Part shown: positions 7,806 to 13,847 of the stretch, piece by piece
Numbering within the stretch: position 1 is the stretch's first letter
Layout of the letters: every line of letters begins with the position of its first letter
Source of the DNA: Chloroflexota bacterium
Lineage (GTDB): Bacteria > Chloroflexota > Dehalococcoidia > Lucifugimonadales > VGZR01
NCBI GenBank assembly: GCA_027625225.1
Contig: JAQBWG010000022.1
Coordinates: 1 to 14,228 of the forward strand
Direction of reading: 5' to 3'
DNA length: 14,228 bases
Notes under the pieces: model-generated
Told to the model about the DNA's origin: nothing
Databases searched by the model: none
The model's input: only the letters and a program-made list of their open reading frames with translations
Made by a program: the position numbers and the translations under genes

Positions 7806-8586
7806 TTACAAAGGCGGTCTCCCGTGAAAGGGATTCTAAGATTCGGTCAGCGTAGTCCAAAAACTTCGTTGTACGCTCCACTTCCTTGGTTCTGGGTCGG
7901 GACAACTCGATTCGCACGTCGTCCACAATACGTCCCGGACGCGGTGATATGACTATAACACGGTCGGATAATAACACAGCCTCAGATATGCTGTGGGTGA
8001 CGAACAGTACAGTCTTTCGCGACTGCTCCCATATCTGCAACAACTCGTAACGCATCGCCGAGCGTGTAAGCTCGTCCAGCGCGCCCAGAGGCTCGTCCAT
8101 AAGCAACACAGACGGATCGAACACCAGTGCCCGTGCCAGCGCAACCCTTTGCTTCATCCCGCCTGAAAGCTGATGCGGATAGTAGTTACCAAAGTCGGCG
8201 AGCCCCACCGCTGCCAACAACCTCCCCAATTCGGCATCGCCTCTACCATTTGAAGATGTGTTCAACTCCAGTGGTAGTCGGACGTTTTGCTCGACTGTAC
8301 GCCACGGCAGCAACGCAGCGTCCTGAAACACAAAGCCGATATCTTTGCGACGCTGCGCCTCCACTGGCTCCACACCGGCTATTGAGACTCGCCCTTCCGT
8401 CTGGCTAAGCAGTCCGCCGATAATCCGAAGCAGGGTCGTCTTACCCGACCCGCTCGGCCCAATGAGTGATACGAACTCACCCTGTCCAATATCCATATGA
8501 ATATCGTCAAGAACGTGCAAACTCTCTCCCGTTGTGGAAAAAGAATGGCGTATGCCCTGTGTCGTGATGTTAGAAGTAGTCGTCAT
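7774..8586 (-). CDS. ABC transporter ATP-binding protein (SsuB/TauB-like)
   Basis: This 270-residue ATPase has every motif of the class: Walker A GPSGSGKT (43-50), Q-loop FVFQDAALLPWRTV (86-98), signature LSGGMKQ (140-146), Walker B LLMDEP (161-166), D-loop GALD and the switch His198 in VTHSI. The sequence LLPWRTV after the Q-loop and THSISEAVLLSDRV are typical of nitrate/sulfonate/taurine importers. The start at 8586 is chosen over 8664 because MTTTSNITT leads directly into the first strand, an AGGGAT site lies upstream, and the extra 26 residues overlap the predicted promoter and the upstream gene's terminator. It heads the five-gene leftward operon and overlaps the permease gene by 32 bp. 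Confidence 0.95.
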   Translation of the reverse strand: MTTTSNITTQGIRHSFSTTGESLHVLDDIHMDIGQGEFVSLIGPSGSGKTTLLRIIGGLLSQTEGRVSIAGVEPVEAQRRKDIGFVFQDAALLPWRTVEQNVRLPLELNTSSNGRGDAELGRLLAAVGLADFGNYYPHQLSGGMKQRVALARALVFDPSVLLMDEPLGALDELTRSAMRYELLQIWEQSRKTVLFVTHSISEAVLLSDRVIVISPRPGRIVDDVRIELSRPRTKEVERTTKFLDYADRILESLSRETAFVSAATPTGEGD

Positions 8587-8606
8587 ATACTCGATATCCC
8601 TATCAG

Positions 8607-8635
8607 ATGGTAACGCTACATCACACCATTTACAA
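8607..8635 (-). promoter_or_regulatory. Predicted promoter of the ABC transporter/amidase operon
   Basis: TTGTAA (8630-8635), 17 bp, TACCAT (8607-8612), each 4/6 to the sigma70 consensus. Start would fall near 8600, leaving a leader of about 14 nt that still contains the ribosome site. The -35 lies inside the T-tract of the kinase gene's terminator. Confidence 0.4.
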
Positions 8636-8672
8636 AAACAAACGGCCCGCTGGCGCGTTGCCACCGGACCGT
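8628..8672 (-). terminator. Intrinsic terminator after the kinase-receiver gene
   Basis: On the minus strand, a 13-bp stem (8660-8672 pairing with 8642-8654, one mismatch and one G-T pair, loop of 5) is followed by TTTGTTTTTG. It begins about 22 nt after the kinase stop codon, the classic position. Confidence 0.8.
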
Positions 8673-8693
8673 ACTTCCTCTCACAACAAATGG

Positions 8694-10043
8694 CTACGAA
8701 GTGGTCGTTTCCGCCACCTTCTTGAATAGCGACTTCGCCAGGTTCAGGTCTATCGGTGAGCCGCCCTCGTACACCTCATGAATAGCTTTCACCACCTGAC
8801 CGGTGTCCGCTGTTTTCATGATGTAGCCATCGGCGCCTGCGGCTATCGCGTCAGCTATATACTGCTCGCCATACCCGCTGAGCATCAGCACGTGGATCTC
8901 CGGCCACAACGTCTTAACCTTGCGCGTGGCCTCGATGCCATTCATCCCCGGTAGCGTGATATCCATCACCATGACTTCCGGCTTTATTTCGTCTATCTTT
9001 TCCAGCGCCGCCTCGGCGGAGGTCGCCTCACCGACAAGCAGCAACGAGTCTTCGTCCTCTATGAGCAGCTTCAGCGCATCCAGTACAAACGCATGATCTT
9101 CCACCAAAAACACCTTAATACGTTCCGAATCGCTCAGGTTATCGTGCGCTTTCACATGAGCGGAAGGAAATTGCACAAGGTTGCTTCTAGGCTTTTCAAC
9201 CGTACCTGTCGCCTTGGACAGTGCTGCAACGAAGTCGGACGCCTTCTCGTACCGCTGGTTCGGCTGCTTATGGAGCGCCTTGACTATCGCCTGCTGCACT
9301 TGCTTATCCAAAGCCGGTATGTGAAGCACCCGGTCTGGCTTGGGAAACTCCAGGGCCTGTTTCACGTGTGCCGTCGCCGTCGCAACCCGGGTCTCACCGA
9401 TAAACGGCGGCCGCGTCAGCAACATCTCGTACACCAGCACCCCTAAAGCGTAGATGTCGCTGGCCGGAACCGGAGGCTCCCCCAACACCACTTCTGGGGC
9501 CATGTACTCCGGCGTTCCGAACACCGAAGTCTCGCTCGATGCGTATGTAGAACTCTTTAGCAGCCGAACCAGTCCGAAGTCGCCCAGGATAGGCCGGTTC
9601 GCTCCATCCAGCAGTACATTGCTTGGCTTGAGGTCGCTGTGAACTATGCCCTCGCCGTGTGCATAGTCTAGGGCATCCGCCAAAGGAGTCACTATCTTCA
9701 ACATCTCTTCGATAGTGAACGCCCTGCCCAGCTGCAGGTAGAGTGTCCCACCGGGGACAAGCTCGGTAACCAAAAACGCGAACTCCCCGTCCTCTCCGTA
9801 ATCGTGTACTTTGAGGATATTGGGATGGGAGAGCCGTGCCACGGCACGCGCCTCCCGCCGGAAGCGTTCAATAAACGCTTCACTGCTGGTTCGCTCGGGC
9901 GGCAGCACTTTGAGCGCAACGTCCCTCCCGAGTTTCGGGTCGTTCGCCTTGTAGACGCTGCACGTGCCACCCTGACCGATGAGTTCGAGAACCTCGTATC
10001 GGTCGAGTGAGTTACCCTGGAGTTTGAACCGATCGTCCGGCAT
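8694..10043 (-). CDS. Serine/threonine protein kinase fused to a C-terminal response-regulator receiver domain
   Basis: This 449-residue soluble signalling protein carries a Hanks-type kinase domain at about residues 14-275. Seen there are the Gly-rich loop GQGGTCSVY (23-31), Lys45 in VALKV, helix-C Glu64, catalytic loop HSDLKPSN (135-142; HSD rather than the common HRD), DFG (155-157), GTPEYMAPE (176-184) and D196. A short linker leads to a receiver domain (about 309-425): acidic pocket E315-D316, phospho-acceptor Asp361 in MDITLPGMNG, S389 and K410. It resembles NarL-type receivers but has no HTH after it; the last about 20 residues are a short helix. No membrane segment or PASTA/sensor domain is present. 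Start ATG 10043 is preferred over the adjacent TTG 10046 because of AAGGGA 7 nt upstream. It sits 27 bp after the winged-helix gene. The receiver's partner kinase is not in the window. Confidence 0.93.
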   Translation of the reverse strand: MPDDRFKLQGNSLDRYEVLELIGQGGTCSVYKANDPKLGRDVALKVLPPERTSSEAFIERFRREARAVARLSHPNILKVHDYGEDGEFAFLVTELVPGGTLYLQLGRAFTIEEMLKIVTPLADALDYAHGEGIVHSDLKPSNVLLDGANRPILGDFGLVRLLKSSTYASSETSVFGTPEYMAPEVVLGEPPVPASDIYALGVLVYEMLLTRPPFIGETRVATATAHVKQALEFPKPDRVLHIPALDKQVQQAIVKALHKQPNQRYEKASDFVAALSKATGTVEKPRSNLVQFPSAHVKAHDNLSDSERIKVFLVEDHAFVLDALKLLIEDEDSLLLVGEATSAEAALEKIDEIKPEVMVMDITLPGMNGIEATRKVKTLWPEIHVLMLSGYGEQYIADAIAAGADGYIMKTADTGQVVKAIHEVYEGGSPIDLNLAKSLFKKVAETTTS

Positions 10044-10070
10044 CAATCGTCCCTTCAGTTCGTCCTTGTC

Positions 10071-10358
10071 TTATACGCCAGACTTCACGACTTCTTTCTC
10101 TCCACGGCCTATCGCCACCGCATCGGCTACTGGCGGGTCGTATCGATATCCGACGCCCCATACCGTGATGATGTAGCGCGGATTACGGGGGTTCGCCTCC
10201 AGCTTGCTGCGGAGGCTCGCGATATGCCACTTGACCACATCCTGGGAATAGTGCGGGGATTCCCACACGCTCTCCAGGATGTCGCGCACCGAGCACGTTC
10301 GGCCGGAATGGTCCGTGATGAACCATAGGAGTCTGAACTCGGTGGGCGTCAGTTCCAT
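10071..10358 (-). CDS. Stand-alone OmpR/PhoB-type winged-helix DNA-binding protein
   Basis: From ATG 10358 it encodes 95 residues that are almost entirely a winged-helix effector domain: MELTPTEFRLLWFI (first helices), the recognition helix SQDVVKWHIASLRSKLE and the wing YIITVWGVGYRY. No receiver domain is present. The frame stays open upstream for 39 more codons to a TAG at 10476-10478, and that stretch translates as a convincing N-terminal beta-sheet of the same domain (DPILTIDYDRHEAKLNNKT). It holds no ATG, GTG or TTG, so the true start is unclear; CTG 10406 is the only near-standard option. The gene is therefore probably longer than given, or 5'-damaged. It lies just upstream of the kinase-receiver gene and likely supplies the DNA-binding output that protein lacks. 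Confidence 0.82.
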   Translation of the reverse strand: MELTPTEFRLLWFITDHSGRTCSVRDILESVWESPHYSQDVVKWHIASLRSKLEANPRNPRYIITVWGVGYRYDPPVADAVAIGRGEKEVVKSGV

Positions 10359-10448
10359 CGTCTTATTGTTAAGTTTGGCCTCATGACGGTCGTAGTCAAT
10401 CGTCAGGATGGGATCCGAATACCGCTTGGGTTCCGAATCCGATCCTCG

Positions 10449-10470
10449 CTCTAGGACTTCTGTCCTAGAG
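10449..10470. promoter_or_regulatory. Perfect 9-bp inverted repeat overlapping the predicted transcription start (operator candidate)
   Basis: CTCTAGGAC and GTCCTAGAG flank a 4-base centre. No T-tract follows on either strand, so it is not an ordinary terminator. The predicted start of the winged-helix transcript (about 10466) falls inside it, so a dimeric repressor, possibly the winged-helix protein itself, could bind here. Alternatively it forms a 5' mRNA hairpin. Confidence 0.6.
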
Positions 10471-10472
10471 TC

Positions 10473-10501
10473 ATGCTATGAGGACGTTAGATGACTGTCA
10501 A
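10473..10501 (-). promoter_or_regulatory. Strong sigma70-type promoter of the winged-helix/kinase unit
   Basis: A perfect -35 TTGACA (10496-10501), 17-bp spacer and TAGCAT (10473-10478) point leftward, with the start expected near 10466. The same six bases of the -10 include the in-frame TAG that closes the winged-helix reading frame upstream. Confidence 0.7.
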
Positions 10502-10550
10502 GCCGATTTATAGGTACTCCGTAAGCAATCGCAGATTCAACACGACGAAA

Positions 10551-11474
10551 TTAGCTGGCTTCTTTGGCCGATTCCGCCAGCGCCTTCTTTACCTCTGCGG
10601 CGATATGCTCATACTCTTTCCGAACGTCTTTGCTCACCAGCGATGCGGGCTTCGTCCCGTCACGGTAATCCTTCCGCATCTCGGTGCGTCCCAGGAATCG
10701 CAAGCCCATCTCGGCGGCAAGCTGTTCGCCCCCGCCGGAGCCGAACATATCTCCCGCCATATTCTCCACGACACCCAGCACGTTAAGCTTCAATGTCTTG
10801 ATCATATTGATAGACCGCTTCGCATCCACCATCGCCAGCTCTTGCGGGGTTGATACCACCACGAAGCCGTCGAGCGATAACGTCTGCATCACCGTGAGCG
10901 GCGAGTCGGACGTACCCGGCGGCATGTCCACTACCAGGTAATCGAGCGGCCCCCACTGGGTTGACTGCAAAATCTGCTGGATGGCGTTGTGAATCATGGG
11001 GCCGCGCCAGATGATGGCCTCGTCCTCGTTCTCCTGAAAGAACGCCATGGACATGACCTTTACGCCGAAGCGCTCGGGCGGATCCATCTTCTTGTCTTCG
11101 CTGACCACCGGCGGTTCGTACACCTTCATGGCGCGGACGACGTTGGGGCAGTCTATATCCACGTCGAGGATGCCGACCTTGGCGCCGCCCTGGGCCAGCG
11201 TGACAGCGAGGTTGACGGCCACGGACGTCTTGCCCACGCCGCCCTTGCCGCTGTAGACGCCGATCTGATATTTGATTTCGGCCATGGCGGCGGTCATGCT
11301 GCGGCGCTGCTCGAACTGCTTTTTCATGGATTCGATGCGGGCGCGGGCCTGCGCGGCCTGCGGGTTGAATCCGCCTTGTTTACCGGCTTGCGCGCCTTGT
11401 TGGCCGGGTTGCTGAGGCGATTGGCCGGGGGTTTGGGGTGGGGAATGATGTCCTTCGGGGTGTTGATGCGTCAT
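10551..11474 (-). CDS. Mrp/ApbC/NBP35-type P-loop ATPase (Fe-S cluster carrier family), CxxC motif absent
   Basis: This 307-residue cytoplasmic MinD-superfamily ATPase belongs to the Mrp/ApbC family of Fe-S carriers. It has a deviant Walker A YSGKGGVGKT (74-83), ILDVDIDCPN (switch I, 102-111), IIWRGPM (154-160), YLVVDMPPGTSDSPLT (179-194) and VVVSTPQELAMVDAKRS. The first about 40 residues are Gln/Pro/Gly-rich and probably disordered, replacing the DUF59 domain found in many bacterial Mrp proteins; that domain is encoded by the separate gene upstream. Where family members carry ENMS-x(n)-CPxC, this one reads VENMAGDMFGSGGGEQL, with no cysteines; C109 is the only Cys in the protein. The canonical bridging 4Fe-4S cluster therefore cannot form. 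Start ATG 11474 has AGGA 7 nt upstream. It has its own predicted promoter. Confidence 0.9.
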   Translation of the reverse strand: MTHQHPEGHHSPPQTPGQSPQQPGQQGAQAGKQGGFNPQAAQARARIESMKKQFEQRRSMTAAMAEIKYQIGVYSGKGGVGKTSVAVNLAVTLAQGGAKVGILDVDIDCPNVVRAMKVYEPPVVSEDKKMDPPERFGVKVMSMAFFQENEDEAIIWRGPMIHNAIQQILQSTQWGPLDYLVVDMPPGTSDSPLTVMQTLSLDGFVVVSTPQELAMVDAKRSINMIKTLKLNVLGVVENMAGDMFGSGGGEQLAAEMGLRFLGRTEMRKDYRDGTKPASLVSKDVRKEYEHIAAEVKKALAESAKEAS

Positions 11475-11554
11475 ATCTGAGTCCTATCTGTTTTCCGGGG
11501 GTTGAGAGTGTGCCCCCTGTAGCTGGGGATGATGTCCCTAAGATGCCTATTAGG

Positions 11555-11583
11555 ATGATACGAGATATGGGGCCGGGTGTGTA
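11555..11583 (-). promoter_or_regulatory. Predicted promoter of the Mrp-type ATPase gene
   Basis: TACACA (11578-11583, 4/6), 17 bp, TATCAT (11555-11560, 5/6). Start near 11548 would give a leader of about 74 nt. It lies after the terminator of the MIP18 gene, so the two genes can be expressed separately. Confidence 0.4.
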
Positions 11584-11609
11584 CCCAAAGATGTCTTATG
11601 ATGCCCGGT

Positions 11610-11642
11610 GAAAAAGATTGGGGCGGGCCTGAGACCCGCCCC
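11610..11642 (-). terminator. Intrinsic terminator after the MIP18-family gene
   Basis: A perfect 8-bp stem, GGGGCGGG (11620-11627) and CCCGCCCC (11635-11642), encloses a 7-base loop. On the minus strand it is followed by AATCTTTTTC. It begins about 27 nt past the MIP18 stop. The other strand also runs into a T-rich stretch (11643-11650), so it may work both ways. Confidence 0.75.
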
Positions 11643-11668
11643 TTCTTGTTCGTTACTTGTCAGCCTGT

Positions 11669-11992
11669 CTAGTCGAGACCGAGCTGGGCTTTGCCTTCCG
11701 GCGTGATGAGGTCGGGAGACCAGGCCGGTTCGTAGACCATCTCGACATGGACGTCTTCGACTTCGTCCATTTCGGCGATGCGCCACTCGGCCTGCTGGGC
11801 GATGTAGGGGCCCATACCGCAGCCGGCGAAGGTGAGGGTCATCTGGACGTTGACGGTGCCGTCTTTAACTTCGCAGCCATAGATGAGGCCGAGATCAACG
11901 ACGTTGACGGGTATCTCGGGGTCGTAGACGTCCCTTAGGGCTTCCATGACCGCTTCTTTGGTAAGGGCTGTTGCTTCTGTAGCTTCTGCCAT
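11669..11992 (-). CDS. MIP18/DUF59-family Fe-S cluster assembly protein
   Basis: This 107-residue single-domain protein is of the MIP18 (DUF59/PaaD-like) family, whose members help assemble or transfer Fe-S clusters. Family marks are DVYDPEIPVNVVDLGLIYG (about 22-40), the strand VNVQMTLTFAGCGMGP with the conserved Cys in place of the usual T-x-x-x-C-P, and VEMVYEPAWSPDLITPEGKAQLG at the end. Start 11992 is chosen because AGGAGG (12001-12006) lies 8 nt before it and a promoter just upstream explains the leader. The open frame to 12088 adds 32 residues that run through the promoter itself. It precedes the Mrp-type ATPase in the same direction; in many bacteria the two are one fused protein, so a shared task is likely. 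Confidence 0.93.
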   Translation of the reverse strand: MAEATEATALTKEAVMEALRDVYDPEIPVNVVDLGLIYGCEVKDGTVNVQMTLTFAGCGMGPYIAQQAEWRIAEMDEVEDVHVEMVYEPAWSPDLITPEGKAQLGLD

Positions 11993-12000
11993 TGTGTTCG

Positions 12001-12006
12001 CCTCCT
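12001..12006 (-). promoter_or_regulatory. Ribosome binding site fixing the MIP18 start
   Basis: Minus-strand AGGAGG lies 8 nt before ATG 11992 and rules against the longer frame starting at 12088. Confidence 0.75.
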
Positions 12007-12059
12007 GATGAACGATGTACGCCTGGTTGTGCGAGTGGCCGTATTCAGGTTCATAGACC

Positions 12060-12088
12060 ATCTTAAATCTGGGGCGAGGGCGTGTCAA
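12060..12088 (-). promoter_or_regulatory. Predicted promoter of the MIP18-family gene
   Basis: A perfect -35 TTGACA (12083-12088), 17-bp spacer and TAAGAT (12060-12065, 4/6). Start near 12053 gives a leader of about 60 nt ending in the AGGAGG site. Confidence 0.65.
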
Positions 12089-12134
12089 ACGGTTGAAGCG
12101 ATGGTTTTGGGGGTATTAGTCTCCGCTGTTGGGG

Positions 12135-12458
12135 CTACTTTCCCCCGCCCTTCCCCTCACCGGAGCCAGAGTCGCCACCCTTGCCAGTGTCGCCGCCTTT
12201 AGAGTTGTCACCAGAGCCGCCGTCCTGTTTAGACTGGTCATCGCCTTTCTTGGTGTCATCGCCTCCTGAGGTGTCACCGCCTTTGGCGGCTTCCTCTTGT
12301 TTTTGTCTTTTACGTTCCGCCGCTTTTTGTTTGGCTTCGTCCAGTTTGGCCTTATCTTCCTCGCTGGCATTGTCGCGAGCCTTCTCCGTCTTTTTCTCCA
12401 CTTCAACCCTGGCCTGAGCCTTCAATTGACGCAGCTTCTCAAGCTTTTCCCTATCCTG
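12135..12458 (-). pseudogene. C-terminal continuation of the repeat protein gene beyond an in-frame TAA
   Basis: After the TAA at 12459-12461 the same frame stays open for 107 codons to TAG 12135-12137. The charged helix continues without a break (SDLT, stop, QDREKLEKLRQLKAQ), then becomes a Lys/Glu/Ala coiled-coil-like stretch. It ends in a low-complexity Gly/Asp/Lys/Ser tail rich in GGD and KGG units. A TTG at 12425 could restart translation, giving 96 residues, but its ribosome site is poor. The simplest reading is that this was the C-terminal quarter of one 415-residue protein, cut by a nonsense change or a sequencing error. Confidence 0.7.
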
Positions 12459-13382
12459 TTAGGTCAAATCGGACTGGTTTTCAGCGGCGGCCTGAGCCAG
12501 CTTCTCTTCATAGCGTGCGAGGCGTTCCTGCACATTCTTCTCTTGCAACGCCCCTTTTGTTTCTTGAGTGCCGTCCATTTTCTCGCGGATAATGAGAATC
12601 ACCTCTTCCCCCTCTTCCAACTCACCTTGCACCTGGCGTTTCCTGCCTTCCTCGTCGATGACGGTGTGTTCTCCCTCCGAGGGTTGCTCTTCTTCATCGT
12701 CGGTGGTAACAACACCGCGCCGATGGGTGCGGGTGGCTTCGTCGGGGATAATAAGAATCTCCACGGCGAAGGTGGCTTCAGAGTCGGCGACGTCCACGCC
12801 TATCCTGGCGGGCCCGGCGGTCTGAATCATCACCCGCTGGCCGGGTTCGACCTCGACTTGGTCGACTTCGTCGACTCCTATGAGCAACCGGGTCGTGGGG
12901 TCCAACCTGAGTCGCACGACCACCTCTTCGTCGCCGTACATGGTGGTAAAGGTGGGGAACTGCTCATTGGAAACCAGCAGGTTGGCGAAGAAGCCGACCG
13001 AGTCGAGGAATGTGGGGCCTACGTCTTGTGGCTGTACGTCCGACTCATCACTGACGGTGACGGTCTCGTTCACGGTGATGAGGGCAGGCGGTGGCTCTGG
13101 AATGACCTGCACGCCATCGCCCACGGTGACGGTCTCGTTTACCGTAATGAGGACAGGCGGTGGCCCTGGAACAGCCTGCACTCCATCGTTAACGCCAATG
13201 GTTTCCTGCACGTTGATGATGACAGGCTGAGGCACGGAGCCGTCGTCGTCCACTCCGATGTCCTCATCAACGATTATGGTGATGGGGGTCGGCGTTTGTG
13301 CGTGAACGACGCCCAGCGCGGTAGCGTACATAAGCAGGAGCACGCCGGACAGGGGCATCAGTTTGGTGAGCAACAACTTCAT
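12459..13382 (-). CDS. Secreted repeat protein of unknown function, probably truncated by in-frame TAA
   Basis: This 307-residue product has a signal peptide (Lys-rich start, hydrophobic run, VVHAQ/TPTP cleavage around residue 29). Four beta-rich repeats of about 23 residues follow (about 31-117), of the form I-T-V-N-E-T-V-T-V-G-D-G-V followed by PxPPP. A non-repeat beta-rich domain (about 120-225) contains EVEPGQRVMIQTAGPARIGVDV. The remainder is a Glu-rich segment ending in a charged helix (about 260-307). No enzyme motif is recognised. The stop TAA 12459 is followed in frame by 107 further codons, so the intact protein was probably 415 residues with a Gly-rich tail. The gene is 19 bp after the stop of the preceding small secreted-type gene; the ribosome site is weak. 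A cell-surface or envelope role is inferred from the signal peptide only. Confidence 0.8.
   Translation of the reverse strand: MKLLLTKLMPLSGVLLLMYATALGVVHAQTPTPITIIVDEDIGVDDDGSVPQPVIINVQETIGVNDGVQAVPGPPPVLITVNETVTVGDGVQVIPEPPPALITVNETVTVSDESDVQPQDVGPTFLDSVGFFANLLVSNEQFPTFTTMYGDEEVVVRLRLDPTTRLLIGVDEVDQVEVEPGQRVMIQTAGPARIGVDVADSEATFAVEILIIPDEATRTHRRGVVTTDDEEEQPSEGEHTVIDEEGRKRQVQGELEEGEEVILIIREKMDGTQETKGALQEKNVQERLARYEEKLAQAAAENQSDLT
13032..13292 (-). repeat. Intragenic tandem repeat, 69-bp period (23 codons)
   Basis: Near-identical units start at 13054 and 13123 (shared ACGGTGACGGTCTCGTT), with a weaker third in phase at 13192 and a degenerate fourth near 13252. They encode the ITVNETVTVGDG-type repeats. 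The closest pair differs mostly at third positions, which suggests duplication followed by selection on the protein. Confidence 0.8.
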
Positions 13383-13401
13383 CAGGTGTTAATTCGTCCC
13401 G

Positions 13402-13827
13402 CTAGTTGAAGCTGATGGTTACGGTGACGTCGATACGCTGACCCGCCGTCACGTCGACCGGCGTGGTCAGCGTCTTCAGGGTAAAGACACTCCCCAGGCC
13501 AGTGTTGCAATTCAATGATGTGGATGGCGCCACATCGGGAGTACATAGAACAATTTGGGTTTTCACGTCCGTAATCTGTCCCGCTTGGACGCTATCCGGA
13601 GCGTCCATCAACGCGGTGGCGGAGCCGCTGAGGATGAGGCCAGCACTTGAGCTATTTGATACATCCAGACCGTGGAAAATACCAAGGGATTCGTCAAGCG
13701 TCGTGCCCGTAGAGTTCGTGATGGTGCAAGGCCCCCTACCGCTGGTTTGACTCCGCCAGCAAGGATTAGTCAAGCCTGAGGCAGACAAGCCAATCGACCA
13801 GCCGCCGACGGATAAATCTCGGGCCAA
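13402..13827 (-). CDS. Small beta-rich protein of secreted type, unknown function, probably missing its N-terminus
   Basis: From TTG 13827 (AGGG about 5 nt upstream) the product is 141 residues, rich in Ser, Thr, Gly and Val, with four cysteines (about 23, 34, 94, 106). It ends in a strand pattern TLTTPVDVTAGQRIDVTVTISFN typical of bacterial surface or secreted beta-sandwich proteins. I recognise no named family. Such a protein should have a signal peptide, but the frame is closed by TGA at 13861-13863 and the upstream DNA is antisense to an M50 protease fragment. The 5' end was therefore probably lost at the junction near 13830-13850, and the TTG start may be only the first available codon. 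It lies 19 bp upstream of the repeat protein gene and is likely co-transcribed with it. Confidence 0.6.
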   Translation of the reverse strand: MARDLSVGGWSIGLSASGLTNPCWRSQTSGRGPCTITNSTGTTLDESLGIFHGLDVSNSSSAGLILSGSATALMDAPDSVQAGQITDVKTQIVLCTPDVAPSTSLNCNTGLGSVFTLKTLTTPVDVTAGQRIDVTVTISFN

Positions 13828-13847
13828 AATATCCCTCAGTAGGGTAA

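Noticed and set aside
10449..10470. The inverted repeat as an intrinsic terminator for the Mrp-type gene
   Set aside because: No T-tract follows on the minus strand, it lies about 80 bp after the stop, and it comes after a strong promoter rather than before it.
10989..11480. 163-codon plus-strand frame opposite the Mrp-type gene
   Set aside because: Shadow of a gene with clear P-loop motifs; its composition is that of reversed codons.
11993..12088. Longer MIP18 start adding 32 residues
   Set aside because: The extension runs through a consensus promoter, and AGGAGG sits before the inner ATG.
12297..13409. Long open frame of 370 codons on the plus strand opposite the repeat protein
   Set aside because: The minus strand shows a signal peptide, protein repeats and third-position variation. 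The plus-strand translation is an antisense shadow with no family features.
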